A stretch of 64,000 nt of DNA, from NCBI GenBank assembly GCA_921293015.1, contig OV121094.1:35834054-35898053 (forward strand), in the 5' to 3' direction. Source of the stretch: Phorcus lineatus. Lineage: Eukaryota > Mollusca > Gastropoda > Trochida > Trochidae. Below the pieces are notes generated by a model, which was given only the letters and a program-made list of their open reading frames with translations, made no database searches and had not been told where the DNA came from. Shown here in pieces: positions 49,400 through 60,499 of the stretch. How positions within the stretch are numbered: the stretch's first letter is position 1; every line of letters starts with the position of its first letter. A program made the position numbers and the translations under genes.

Positions 49400-50030
49400 C
49401 ACCAAAAACATGTAACAAGTAACCAGGTAGTTATTCAGTATTCTCATAACTATTAACTAATAAGTTGTCATCGTTAACCTGCCTAAAAAAGTTAAAATAA
49501 GATAAGTGAGACTACATCATCCTGAAAAGTAGTTTTAACTGAAATGGTTGAACTGTATGACACTGAGCCTGGGAGAGACGGTTAACGTGAATCACTGTCA
49601 CTAATGCTACATGTACATAAATAAGGATTTAGCTTGATATAAGTTCTTATTTCATTTGAATTTCTCAAAAGTTGCTATGAAGCTCAATTTCTACACTCGT
49701 TCAGCAAATTTCCCTCAAATACGATCACTATGACTGCATCTTTCGGTGTACAAAAGCAATAATCTACATCGCTGCATGACTTGGTTTTAGCCCTATGACA
49801 GCACTTGTGTGAACGAAGTGCTCATGGACAAAGCGTTGTATTTGTGTCTAGAATGAAAAAAAACATGTCTCCTTGACAGGGAATATGTTAGGAAATGAGC
49901 ATGTGAAGTTTGCAATTGCAGGTCGCCTGAACCAGATGGTCTACTTCTAAACTTAGAATACAGCGTTGTAAGGGAATAGAAATCCTTAAGAGAAAATTTA
50001 AAGACACTGGTTTGTTCCCTGAAGGACGCA
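49400..50030 (+). repeat. diverged direct repeat, left copy
   Basis: Aligns in direct orientation, with many substitutions and indels, to 56870-57512. Anchors include AACCTGCCTAAAAAAGTTAA (here) against AACCTGCCTAAGAAAATTGA, ATAAGATAAGT, GTGTACAAAA/CTGTACAAAA, TTTGCAATTG/TCTGCAATTG and GAATAGAAATCC/GAAATAGAAATTCC. At 49899-49979 it holds a frame ending in TAG that matches the ORF at 57364-57489 (CEVCNC and LLLNLEYSVVR), but it is preceded by a TGA. The left copy therefore looks decayed. Confidence 0.75.
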
Positions 50031-50100
50031 TTACTTATTTTATCTCAAACACTAGGGGTATATTCTCCTTTTGGCGGACACAAGGTCATGAAATCTATAG

Positions 50101-50560
50101 GACATAGCTATTTCCTAATTAGGACTTAATTATCTCCTAATAAGTGCATATTATCACCTAATTAGGAGATAATTAAGTCCTAATTACAACTTAGTTACCA
50201 CCTAATTAGGAGATCACTAAGTCGTACTTAGGACATAGCTATTTCCTAATTAGTTGATACTAACTCCTAATTAGGTGATGATTAAGTCCTAGTTAGGTGA
50301 TAGCTATCTCCTAATTAGGACTTAATATAATATCTCCTAATTAAGAGATAGTTTCTCCTAATAAGGTGATAGTTATGTCCTAATTAGGCGATGATTAAGT
50401 CCTTATTAGGTGATAACTATCTCCTAATTATTAGTTAGTATGTCCTAATTAGGACTTAATATCTCTTAATCAGGAGATAGTTTCTCCTAATTAGGTGATA
50501 GTTATGTCCTAATTAGGCAATGATTAAGTCCCAAATAGGTGATGGTATATCCTAGTTTGG
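50101..50560. repeat. array of CCTAATTAGG palindromes
   Basis: About 450 bp densely packed with the 10-bp palindrome. Nine perfect copies start at 50114, 50157, 50201, 50266, 50310, 50379, 50444, 50486 and 50508, plus about ten near matches (CCTAATAAGG, CCTAGTTAGG, CCTTATTAGG, CCTAATTACA and others). Spacers are variations on GTGATAGTTATGT and GATTAAGT. A block including TCTCCTAATAAGGTGATAGT recurs about 129 bp downstream, so amplification was in blocks. Each palindrome contains TAATTA, the core of homeodomain sites. Confidence 0.9.
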
Positions 50561-50678
50561 ATATAAAAACATTTTGACTGTGGCACTAGAATGCTTCCGT
50601 AAATTTCAAATAACGAGTAACATATATAGTTATTTAGTTATGTGTTAATCAAATATATGCCAGTTAACTATCCATTAG

Positions 50679-51222
50679 CACAGGGGCGTGTATCGCTTAG
50701 AAATAGCTTTAGAAAGACATATATACCTATAGACCCTACCCTACTACTATATAAAAGGAAAGGGATGTAACGACCAAACCACCCCATGCTTGAACAAAGT
50801 CAGTTTTCGCATCCAAAATAATTCTTCTGGACAAATTGTTCACTACCATTCGAAAGCTAAATGATTTCCCTACCAAACGAGCTACGGATTGTCAAAATCG
50901 GGAAATTATTTCAAAAGTTACATGCAACGACGCCCCGAAAATCGCTACCGCCAGATTTTCAAGCCAAAATCCCCACTCACGAAAAACAGCAAAAACTCAC
51001 CGTTTAACATCGTTTATTGATTCCAGCAATGTTGACAACACCAATGTAGAGCTCGATTCGATCGGCGACATCGAACTACATGTTCACAATATGAGAACAG
51101 CACCTAATTATTATTTCTACGAGTGCTAGCAGACATTCTATAAAAATTCATCTGCTTTGCTGTCGCCTTGTCGGCCATAGCAGTGGCCTTGACATTCATT
51201 TGACCTCGTAGCCGCAGCAAAT
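50679..51222 (+). repeat. left inverted arm
   Basis: 544 bp, matching 56126-56670 with four substitutions and one single-base indel in an A run. It contains an inward TATA box and a frame open from about 50794 to 51129. That frame has no ATG near its start; translation from the TTG at 50836 would give 97 residues beginning FTTIRKLNDFPTKRA. Three of the four substitutions lie in that 97-codon frame and all three are synonymous (CGG/AGG, TCG/TCA, GGC/GGG). Confidence 0.95.
50748..50758 (+). promoter_or_regulatory. TATA box in left arm, pointing inward
   Basis: TATATAAAAGG is a textbook TATA box about 70 bp from the terminus. A plus-strand transcript would begin around 50780 and enter the arm ORF and the interior. 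Confidence 0.5.
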
Positions 51223-53990
51223 TTAAGAATTATAGGATTTGGTTGAAATTAAAATTGACTATTTTCTATTAAATTCCCTTCTGCAGTCGTGTGTGTTTTA
51301 ATGAGCCCAAAATATTAAATAAACTCGGTCTTTATAACTATGGGTCAAATTATAATTTTTTTTAATGTTCCAGAAATATGTAATTATTCGACTGGCAAAT
51401 GTCAAAATTTCAAACGAATCGTTAGAAAATCGCAACATAACCTTTGATTTAATTGACAATAATTTTTTTTTATAATTTATGTAGAACAATATACTTATTA
51501 GTATGATTTTTCATTTTTTATTAAAGAATATAAACAACTTTTACTCGGTTTACCTAAAAATATTGTTTTGATCTTTTTCTCCAAAAAGTAATGGCATATA
51601 AAATATTAACCTGTTACCTACATTAACTTGATAGATTTCGCTATCCTTCTTAATTAAAGCATATATTTTGAAACTCAGTTATGTTTTATAATTGGAAAAG
51701 AAAATATTCAAAAATAAAAAGAATTTGTAAAGAGGTTAGAATCTCAGAGGCAAATTTGAAAGCAACTCCTAATTCTAGATAATCTACTTCCATGTTGAAT
51801 ATTTGATGTGCAGTTCAGATACATTATTTAATGAAATAATATAAGTTTACCATTAGATTGGTGATTTAATTTTATTTCTTCAAACAATAGTGATATAATT
51901 ATAATGATCAAAACTGTGTTTGACAAAAAAGGGGATATTTATTTTTCAGAGGTCAGACAGAATTATATATTTTTATCAATATTGGCTTGGCTCAGGAGTG
52001 AGATCATGAAAATCATGAAAGATGTGGATAGCAATCATTGATAATGACTTGTATTTTGTAATTCATACTGTTCAACCACCTTGGTGGTTAGGGGCATAAA
52101 TGCAATGCCTCGCTTGGAAGGTTACCTTAGTTTTCTTTATTGGAAGCAATTTTGACTTTCATCATTAAAAGATTAAAACAACAAAAACATATTAAGTTAT
52201 AATATGCTGCATTAAAACTTATTAACAGTTATGTATAATCATATTGAAAAAAATAACTTCTTATAACTCTAGTTGAAAGGTAGTTTTTTTGCCTCATGAA
52301 AAGGTGATTTGATTAAGTTGAGAGCAAATAGTCCTGTTGGCAGAGAGAATGCAATGATAGGTATCTTTTTACTTCAATAAGGCCAGTCTCTCCCCAATAA
52401 AGGAACAAAAATTAACAGTGTGTCCAATAAATAAGAGAAGAAATTTCATTCTTAAAGTAATCAGGTAATCAGTTATAAGGTTGAAAAAAGCATGTCTGAA
52501 GTGACAGATCTCCAGACTGGCACAGTACTTGTATCTTTAATTGCTGTTTTAAATGCAGTAAATCTGATTTAGTTATTTTTTTAGAATATTTGCGTATGAG
52601 GGCATTTTCCCCAAAATGTCCTGAATTTGTTTGCCTTGCAAGCAATAAACTCTTTAGTTTCATAAACATGTCTGTAATGGTTAGAATTGTAATCAAATGA
52701 AGGCTCTACCTTTTTTACACTTCAAAGAAATTAATTATGCTCACTGAAATTAATTTGAGTTGAGCGCGATAAAATAACACAAACCTTAACAGTGATACAC
52801 ACTCAACCTTTTTACAAGGTTCACAGGCTCAGAGGCACATCAGTTCAGTAATATTTTTCTCAGTTTTAAAAGAATAGAGCCATGACCCTGGAACTCATCA
52901 GGCTTTAAAATCTATTATCATTAGGCCATGGTATTATAATACCACTCGCTTACGGAGCATATAAATATTCCATCTTTTTAAGCTTTATTAAGATTATTAA
53001 AGAAGAAGATATTTATAAGGCCATGACCTGTGTGACTTTAGTGAGGGACAAACAAGATATATAAAATATAGTTCAGAATCCTCATTAGAATGTACAAAAA
53101 AATTCAAGTTTCTTCACTATCATCTTCAGGAGAAAAAAAATGAAAATAGGTTTTAGGAGTGGCCCCAGAGGCCTTTCTTAGGTCACCAAATTTATAAATT
53201 TAAATCCTTAGTAGTCAAGGAATTGGTACACAAAAGTATATTGGGACACCATCCCATGTCAGGCTAGATGGGGTGAAAAGTGAAATTGAATCACTTATTT
53301 GCTTGCAGTTTAATTCAATTGGCATAGAATATTTGATGTAGAAATTATAATTGAAAATCTAAAAACACATTCTTTGTACATCATCTGTTATAAAACCAGC
53401 ACGAAACAGACAGATTTGATTTCTAACCCATATTTCACCTAATGTTAAGCACTCATTACAAGTTATGCCAAAATAAACTTTCCTTGCCTATTATTGATGT
53501 GTATATTATAGTCATAAAAGTATTTGTATTCATTATTGAATTTCCTTTAAAATTTACCAACTCAACCTTTTAAATATTCATAAAAACATCATGAGAGGCT
53601 TTTACGAAGTACAACCTACTGATCATCTAAGTTATGCAAAGTGTTAACAATTACTCATGGTTAATGGTATTAAACTAAAACTAAAACTGAAAAGGGAGGT
53701 GTTATCCATAGGTGGCTAGAAATTTATGTATTAAACACATGAAATATCTTACTTTACACTCCTCAAAACACAGGTTGAGTTCTTTGAAGGCTAATGGCAC
53801 CTATAATGATCACATATCAAATAATATGAATCAATTGAATTCAATACAATCAATATAATTTTATATAAGTGATGAAAGTAAATGTATTGTTTTCTTGAGG
53901 ACTCACTTGTATGTCTGTATATATACAAAAACATATTAAAGAATCGTCACAAATAAATTCATTGATAGTCAATTTATTTGTTTTATTTGA
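51223..53990. other. AT-rich interior without recognised gene
   Basis: Interior of the 6.0-kb unit. Only short open frames. A 7-bp-stem hairpin (AACCACCTTGGTGGTT) lies at 52074-52089. Confidence 0.45.
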
Positions 53991-53994
53991 AGAT

Positions 53995-54000
53995 TTTATT
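53995..54000 (-). terminator. poly(A) signal for the candidate spliced gene
   Basis: AATAAA on the minus strand 40 bp after the predicted TAA, a normal distance for a 3' UTR. Confidence 0.4.
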
Positions 54001-54039
54001 GAATTACAGTAGCAGAAAATTTTCAAGAGTGTCCATGTA

Positions 54040-55923
54040 TTAGAAATTCTTTTCCATGTATGCAGCAAGGACATTCTCCAGATTAAACTGTCCCCTCTTG
54101 ATATCCAATCTTGTAACTGAAAATATAAATTGGAACCAAATTATGAGGCAAAAAAAGATTGTTCCATTGTCATTATAGCTCCTTAAGTACTGCAATATTT
54201 ATTGTATTTAATGTTACAAACTAACATTTTAAATAACAAAGTATAGTCAAAGTGGTTGCTCTCATAATTCAAACAATCATGGAACTTAATATTTGGTTAA
54301 TCATAATCTACATTGGTAAAGGTGTGTTGTATAAACATTAATAATTACAACCTTTTGCTTTTAAGATAGCTGAAATAAATAGGTTTTAAATTTAAAAGTT
54401 GGATTTCTTTTGCCTCTTTTACAGAATTACTCAATCAAACTCTAGAAACAAAGTGACACTTTTCACCAATAAAGATTCATACAGCATTAACAACAGCTTG
54501 AGACATAGTACCTAACCAATAACCCCAAAGCCCCCTCCTTATCTCCTTATTTTTCCCCGTGGTTAGGCCCTTCCACTACCTCTCCTCCCATTAAACCTGT
54601 TGTGACAATTGTCTTCCCTTTTCTCACTCATGGTAAACACAACTATTAAATAATATATCTAAAACATTACCCTGAGAAACATATTTCAAATGGATCATGT
54701 CTCAGTGACATATATCTAAAACTCTACATTAACTGCTGAAATACATTAACAAAAAATTTAAAAAATATATCATGCAAAGATCCAAATCTTTAGATTGTGG
54801 CTGTTGTGCTTACCTGAAACTTTCAAATAATGATGGAAAAGTGTCTCCACTCCCTCCTCCTGTATTGAGACACATGCCTGCAAAGAGAGAGAATCTTTTT
54901 GAAAAAACACTTCTATATTATAATCAATGTACATTTCATCCCTTTATTTCTTAAATTAATTTTTTTGGGGGATAATTCTAGGCTACATCATGTATTTGTG
55001 CTTGTCAAATTAAAACCATACTTACTCTGCTACTCTCTTTAGAAACTTTTACCCAAATGAATAGATATGTACATGATCATATATTTGATATTTATTACAA
55101 AAAGCCAGAAGGCTATTTACCAGCTGTCACCATCAGTTTGTAAGTGTAATACGGAAGGCTCAATCTTTAGATTATCTACATGTATAAATATGATATTACA
55201 AAATGGGAATAATTCAGGTATTCTAACAGTCTTGAATAAGAATAAAATATTGAGCAGCTTAGAAATAGAAGTGCTGGTAAATACATTTGATTGTGTTATA
55301 TCAAATTGATAACCAGATCATTAAAATAACATAAATTCTCAATCAAATACTTACTGTTAATAAGTATTCTGTGCCATGCCTTCATCTGAAATCCAAAATA
55401 AAAATCATGACTTAAACTTTTGTTAAAATGGTTTCAAACTTAATTGAACTAAACATTTACCTATTTTAGTTTCACATATATATTTTATAATCATATACAA
55501 ATATAGCACCTTCAAATTTTCAAAAGGCATGCATACCTAATCGATAAAGTCGGTATTATTGTCATATGTTAAAAACATGGCACTTTCATCAAAAATCAAT
55601 AATCAATGAAGCGTGTCTTATTGTTTTTTGTTTTTTTATGGAATATTGGCAAATCAATTAGATTTATAAATAACATTTTAGAGATGTTAAAACAATCACT
55701 AAAGTAAAATGATAAATTGATATTAAAATGATAGATTGATAGCAATTAAAAAAAAATATAATTATCAGTGAAAACATCGTATACGTCGATGCTTACCTGA
55801 TGGAGGCTTGGCAAATTAAAGGCATCGGTCCATTAATTATTCCCAGCACTGCCAGCAGCGGAGAGAAGTGATTCGAAGCGATTGGAGTTGGAGAATCGTT
55901 TTTTCTTTTGCCGATTCAGACAT
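54040..55923 (-). CDS. candidate spliced gene inside the 6.0-kb unit, unknown product
   Basis: Predicted minus-strand exons: exon 1 from upstream of 55900 to the donor at 55797 (CATCAG|GTAAGC); exon 2 from 55379 or 55385 to 55355 (AACA|GTAAGT); exon 3 54877-54814 (TCTCTTTGCAG acceptor, CAG|GTAAGC donor); exon 4 from 54116 (ATTTTCAG acceptor) to a TAA at 54042-54040. With the downstream acceptor for exon 2, one frame is open through all three junctions. It includes LLAVLGIINGPMPLICQ, RHGTEYLLTACVSIQEEG, VETLFHHYLKVS and TRLDIKRGQFNLENVLAAY. The start codon is not settled: an ATG at 55923 (MSESAKEKTILQLQS) is in another frame and stops within exon 1. I recognise no family. Splice signals, frame continuity and the nearby poly(A) signal are the evidence. 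Confidence 0.4.
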
Positions 55924-56125
55924 AAAAGTTTAAACTCCTAGAAAAGGCTCTCTTAAATTACTATATGTGACTAATTTCCACAAAAAAACAGCTCCAGTTT
56001 CTTGTGGTAAGGTGGACACGTCTAACAATCCTAAACGTTTTTCGACCACGTTGTGTTGTTTACAAACATGGTATTGAAAGGACTGTGAGGAGTTCGATCA
56101 GAGTTCGGAGTTCGCTCACTTGCTT

Positions 56126-56670
56126 ATTTGCTGCGGCTACGAGGTCAAATGAATGTCAAGGCCACTGCTATGGCCGACAAGGCGACAGCAAAGCAGATGA
56201 ATTTTTTATAGAATGTCTGCTAGCACTCGTAGAAATAATAATTAGGTGCTGTTCTCATATTGTGAACATGTAGTTCGATGTCCCCGATTGAATCGAGCTC
56301 TACATTGGTGTTGTCAACATTGCTGGAATCAATAAACGATGTTAAACGGTGAGTTTTTGCTGTTTTTCGTGAGTGGGGATTTTGGCTTGAAAATCTGGCG
56401 GTAGCGATTTTCGGGGCGTCGTTGCATGTAACTTTTGAAATAATTTCCCTATTTTGACAATCCGTAGCTCGTTTGGTAGGGAAATCATTTAGCTTTCGAA
56501 TGGTAGTGAACAATTTGTCCAGAAAAATTATTTTGGATGCGAAAACTGACTTTGTTCAAGCATGGGGTGGTTTGGTCGTTACATCCCTTTCCTTTTATAT
56601 AGTAGTAGGGTAGGGTCTATAGGTATATATGTCTTTCTAAAGCTATTTCTAAGCGATACACGCCCCTGTG
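56126..56670 (-). repeat. right inverted arm
   Basis: Inverted copy of 50679-51222. The 97-codon frame (56513-56220, minus) encodes exactly the same residues as in the left arm. Confidence 0.95.
56591..56601 (-). promoter_or_regulatory. TATA box in right arm, pointing inward
   Basis: The same TATATAAAAGG as in the left arm, on the minus strand. It lies about 0.7 kb upstream of predicted exon 1 of the candidate spliced gene and could drive it. Confidence 0.5.
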
Positions 56671-56869
56671 GTTGAAGATACATGGGGTTTTGGGGAGGGG
56701 TTGTGGCTCGGGATGGCATTCTTTTATATCGGAAGGCTTGGAAACTAAGAAGTGTCTCCAATATTAACAGTTAGTGTAAGTGAGACACGCTTGATCCATG
56801 TCCTTCTAACCATCCAATGAATCACCAATGAAGCTCGTCTTACACAATTTGAGTAGTAAATGAGTCAGG

Positions 56870-57512
56870 GGTAACATGTTAGTTATATAGTATAGTTCTT
56901 TGATTCTCTAATATCAGCAAGTTAATCATTCATTATTTGAAAAACGAATAACTAAGTTATTCTTTATTTGAATAATTCATATCTAATAATTTCCCAATTT
57001 CAACCTGCCTAAGAAAATTGAAATAAGATAAGTACGACTGATATTGAAACAGACTACTAACTGAATTATCAGTGTTTATGACACTAACCATGGGAGAAAT
57101 TCTCCATGTACATATAGGTATGTACATATGGTAAAGGCTCCTGGATTCTGTTTGCTATCAGTCTTACTAGTTTTTTAAATCTCTCATAAGTTTTTAGCAT
57201 ATATAACTGCAAATGCGATCACCATTTGAACATTACTCGCTGTACAAAACCACTATAATTAAAACGCTGCAGTAACGATTCCAGGGGGTGAAACCAGTTA
57301 TAGTGCTTTGTCAGAACGAAATGCTAATAGAAAATGTGAATGTAACTAGAGTGAAAAAACACCATGGTTCTGTCCATGCCTTCCTTCACAAGGAAATCTA
57401 ATGTACCGATCTGTGCAGTCTGCAATTGTGAGAAGCCTGATCGAGCTGCTCAACTACTAAATTTAGGATACAGATTTGTAAGGAAATAGAAATTCCTAAG
57501 TGAAAATTTCCA
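56870..57512 (+). repeat. diverged direct repeat, right copy
   Basis: Partner of 49400-50030. Its right end is interrupted by the 3' end of the LINE at 57513. See the left copy for shared anchors. Confidence 0.75.
57364..57489 (+). CDS. short Cys-containing ORF (41 aa), possibly a gene relic
   Basis: The ATG sits in an ideal Kozak context (CACCATGG) and the frame runs 41 codons to TAG. It holds a cysteine cluster, ICAVCNC, then PDRAAQLLNLGYRFVRK. The diverged direct repeat at 49899-49979 keeps the same frame over its last 26 codons, the same Cys spacing (CEVCNC) and the same stop position. The order of Cys residues is faintly reminiscent of the start of a zinc-binding module such as THAP, but His and later residues are absent. 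It may be one exon of a lost gene or a coincidence of an old repeat. Confidence 0.3.
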   Translation: MVLSMPSFTRKSNVPICAVCNCEKPDRAAQLLNLGYRFVRK

Positions 57513-57625
57513 GATGAAGTTGTTTATTTCGGTTGATATTTAGGCCATCGGCCTATAACAACATAGAATACATAAATATTAACAAACATAATGCACATGC
57601 GTATACATCAAGACATATAAGATGT

Positions 57626-58469
57626 TTATGTTATAAATGATTCTCGAAATTCCATAGCATGGTAAATATACATTGCAATGTTTCTAATGCATTTTTCATT
57701 TTTATTTGACATTAATTCAATGAAGTGGTGTTTTGACCTTATTGCAACATTAATGTATTGCTTTCTAATATGTGAAAGTGATTCACAAAGGAGTAGAAAA
57801 TGATACTCATCTTCGATCTCTCCTGATCTACACAATCTGCATATTCTATTTAAACGTTCTACGCCATTCATTCTACCAGTTTCTATTTCAAGTGGGAGGA
57901 CTCCACAACGGAAATTTGCCAAAGCACTTCTAAATTTATTTATTTGAAGTGAATTTATGTAATCTTCGGTTTCAAATCTGAGTTTAAAAGTTTTGTAAAT
58001 TTGAAGTTTGGATATATTCTCTATCGTTGTATACCAATCTGATATAAACACATCTTTTATCCTTTGTCTGAATAAATTTGCCCAAACATACATAAATCCG
58101 TTTAAGCACAAAATGTTCCTAACTCTAGTTTCCCAGTTGACTAAACATTTGTGTCATACAGGAGAGACATTTTGTAGGATTTCTTGGCATATCTATGGTC
58201 AGGCATACTGCTTATCTTGAGCCAAAATTTTACAACTCTGACCATAGTATTAACAAATATTGGGAAACGGCCACATTCACCAAGAACAGCATAATTTGGT
58301 GCTTTAATTGCTAGTTTAAGATATATCTTGCAAGCTGTTATTTGAATTCTCTCTAGTTCATCGTAATTTTTATATCCCCAGATTTCACAGCCATACGTCA
58401 GAATCGGTAATATTTTACAATCAAAGATTTTGAAAAATGTTTGACTTTTTGTAAAGCAATTCATGTTTA
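57626..58469 (-). pseudogene. LINE ORF2 C-terminal region, frameshifted
   Basis: Two frames, 58464-58141 and 58111-57626, continue the LINE after the insertion. The first has CFTKSQTFFKIFDCKILPIL and TYGCEIWGYKNYDELERIQ, a standard post-RT motif. The second starts in another frame near 58130 (NWETRVRNIL just upstream) and carries a zinc-knuckle-like CRLCRSGEIEDEYHFLLLC (Cys-x2-Cys, then His and Cys) close to its end, stopping at 57626. At least one frameshift near 58140 separates the two. Confidence 0.85.
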
Positions 58470-59055
58470 TGTCCGAATTTTCTTGCGATCCGTCATGCGA
58501 TGCGATCCGATGCGTTTGTCATGTACACACTATACGCGATTATATGTACGTTTAGCATTGCGTTTTATCTATGTCTTTACATTAGTTTCAGGAATGGATG
58601 CTTATATAGCCATGTAGTTATTGGAAGAGGAAGAGGAGGAGGAAGAAGAAATAGAGCTCATCAGTTATATCCTAAATGCTAAGGATAATAGTATGTAAAT
58701 AACGACAGAAGCAATATTCAACAGTATGTCAATAATATAATGTGTAGCAAATAGCGTGATTTGGTAATACATATCTAAATATCATTAGCATGGAAGCATG
58801 GTACCTACCTCTATTTCCTAACACGTGGTTTGAATGGAAATGCACGAAATATGACGTCAGAAGGGAATCCTTCATGCGATTCCATTTGCGATGCGTCAAA
58901 ACTAGGTGCAGCACCTATTTTCATCGCATCGGATCGCATCGCATTGACGCATCGGTCGTAGTGTGAGCGCTCTATGAAAAATACACGGTATGCGGTTTTT
59001 TTTACGCATCGCATGACGGATCGCAAGGAAATTCGGACGTAGTGTGTTTCCAGTC
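58470..59055. mobile_element. 586-bp DNA element inserted in the LINE, TTA target duplication
   Basis: Terminal region GTCCGAATTTTCTTGCGATC at 58471 faces its complement ending GGAAATTCGGAC at 59037. The shared inverted part is about 33 bp, extending to TGCGATGCG. The right side has an extra GTAGTGTGTTTCCAGTC. TTA occurs on both flanks (58467-58469 and 59056-59058). Removing the element and one TTA keeps the LINE reading frame in register. A 3-bp TWA-type duplication is characteristic of PIF/Harbinger elements. GATGCGATGCGATCCGATGC-type repeats fill the subterminal regions. No transposase. Confidence 0.7.
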
Positions 59056-60499
59056 TTAGCGTATTGAGTATACAATTCAAAGCTCGTTTACCTTCCATAG
59101 CTCTTTTGTTGATTGCATACTTCCATGATAACTGAGGGGTGAAATATAAACCTAAGTACTTGTAAGTTTTCACAATTTTCAACTCTTCCCCATCAAAATT
59201 CCATTTTTCATCTTTACTTAAAACACCTCCCTTTCTGAATACCATTATATTTGATTTAGCCATATTGACCTTAAGTCCATATTCAATAGAAAATGAAGAG
59301 AGGATGTTCAACTGTTTTTGCAGATCCCTGCACACATTAGAAAACAACACAATATCATCAGCAAACAAAAGTAAATATATATGAACAAGATCCGGCATAA
59401 GTTGTATCCCATAGCAATCTGAACATTCAATACCGGTAGCTAATTCATTATAATAAATTGAAAATATAAGAGGGCTCATTATGCAGCCTTGTTTTAAACC
59501 TATGGGACATTTGAAGAATTCTGAATATATGTTATTGTTTCTTACACAGGCAGTTACATTGTTATAGAGATTTTGTATAATCTTACATAGCTTGCCTTTC
59601 ATTCCAATACGGTTAAATAGATTCCATAACTTAGGACGCCTTACTGTATCAAAAGCTTTTCTAAAATCTATGAACGCAGCATATAATTTACCTCTTTTCC
59701 TTGATATTTGTTTCTCTATTAATGCATTTAAAACAAAAATATTATCAATCGTGGAATAATCATGCCTAAAGCCAGCTTGTGATTCAGCAATCTTATCAAA
59801 TATGTCTGTCCACATTCTCAATCTTTTACATATGATTGACGTAAATATTTTACCGAATATACTTAAAAGAGATATTCCTCTGTAATTATTTGGATCATCT
59901 GCTGGTCCACTTTTATGTAATGGTATAATGATAGCCTTAGACCATTCATCCGGTATACAGCCGGAGTCGAACATTTTATGAAATAACTTATGAAGAGTTG
60001 GAATTAAAACATCAACCCCATATATGAAGAATTCCGCAATTAAATTATCAAGACCGGCGGACTTATTCCTTTTCAGACCGTTTATAGCGTCTCTAATTTC
60101 GGTTTCAGTTATGCCACTGTTTAAAATCATATTAGATATTTCATCGACATCATTATCATCATCAAAAATATCAGAGGACGTATCTTCATTCCCCTCATTA
60201 AACAGGTTACAAAAGTGTTCCTTCCATACATCGATTGAAATGTTATTTTTACGATTGGATGTTTTGCGAGAATTCAAAATGCGGTTAACCGTTTTCCAAA
60301 AGAGATTAGGCTCATTAATATTTTTCATTAAACTGTCAATAGATGCTTCATCGTACTCTTTTTGTTTTTGTTGACAAACAGATCTAAACGCCTGCTTACT
60401 GTCTAGATAAACATTTAAATCATTATCATCATGTGTTTTTCTGAACTTCCTGAGGTTCACATATTTTTTTTCTTTTCGACGTCTGACACTCCCTATCAA
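59056..60499 (-). pseudogene. LINE reverse transcriptase, interrupted
   Basis: Open frame covering the RT domain. Fingers and palm motifs in order: IIIPLHKSG near residue 190, NNYRGISLLS at 204-213, SQAGFRHDYST at 240-250, the first catalytic Asp in AFIDFRKAFDTV (275-286), GLKQGCIMSPLIFSIYYN at 334-351, and the FADD active site in LLLFADDIVLF (376-386). KVNMAKSNIMVF and YKYLG follow. The LINE part ends at about residue 482; codons beyond that belong to the inserted DNA element. The true upstream frame (WFDRECQTSK) is joined only through a frameshift in the A-run near 60470. Without that and the downstream half it cannot make a functional protein. Confidence 0.9.

Larger units (their letters stand above)
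50679..56670. mobile_element. 6.0-kb unit with 545-bp terminal inverted repeats
   Basis: Starts CACAGGGGCGTGTATCGC and ends with the exact complement. Arms (50679-51222 and 56126-56670) are about 99% identical. No clear target-site duplication is visible immediately outside (TTAG on the left, GTTG on the right). No transposase or polymerase frame was found inside. The interior is very AT-rich, with a candidate spliced minus-strand gene near the right arm. It could be a large non-autonomous DNA transposon that has captured a gene, or a recent inverted duplication of a gene's 5' region. The sharply defined, symmetrical termini favour the first. Confidence 0.7.

Noticed and set aside
56004-56273. 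89-codon plus-strand frame at the inner edge of the right arm
   Set aside because: It crosses the arm boundary and is absent from the left arm; no motif.
58811-59055. C-terminal 80 codons of the RT frame as part of the LINE protein
   Set aside because: They lie in the inserted DNA element and are a chance read-through past the insertion point.
60024-60374. 116-codon plus-strand frame
   Set aside because: Antisense shadow of the LINE pre-RT region.
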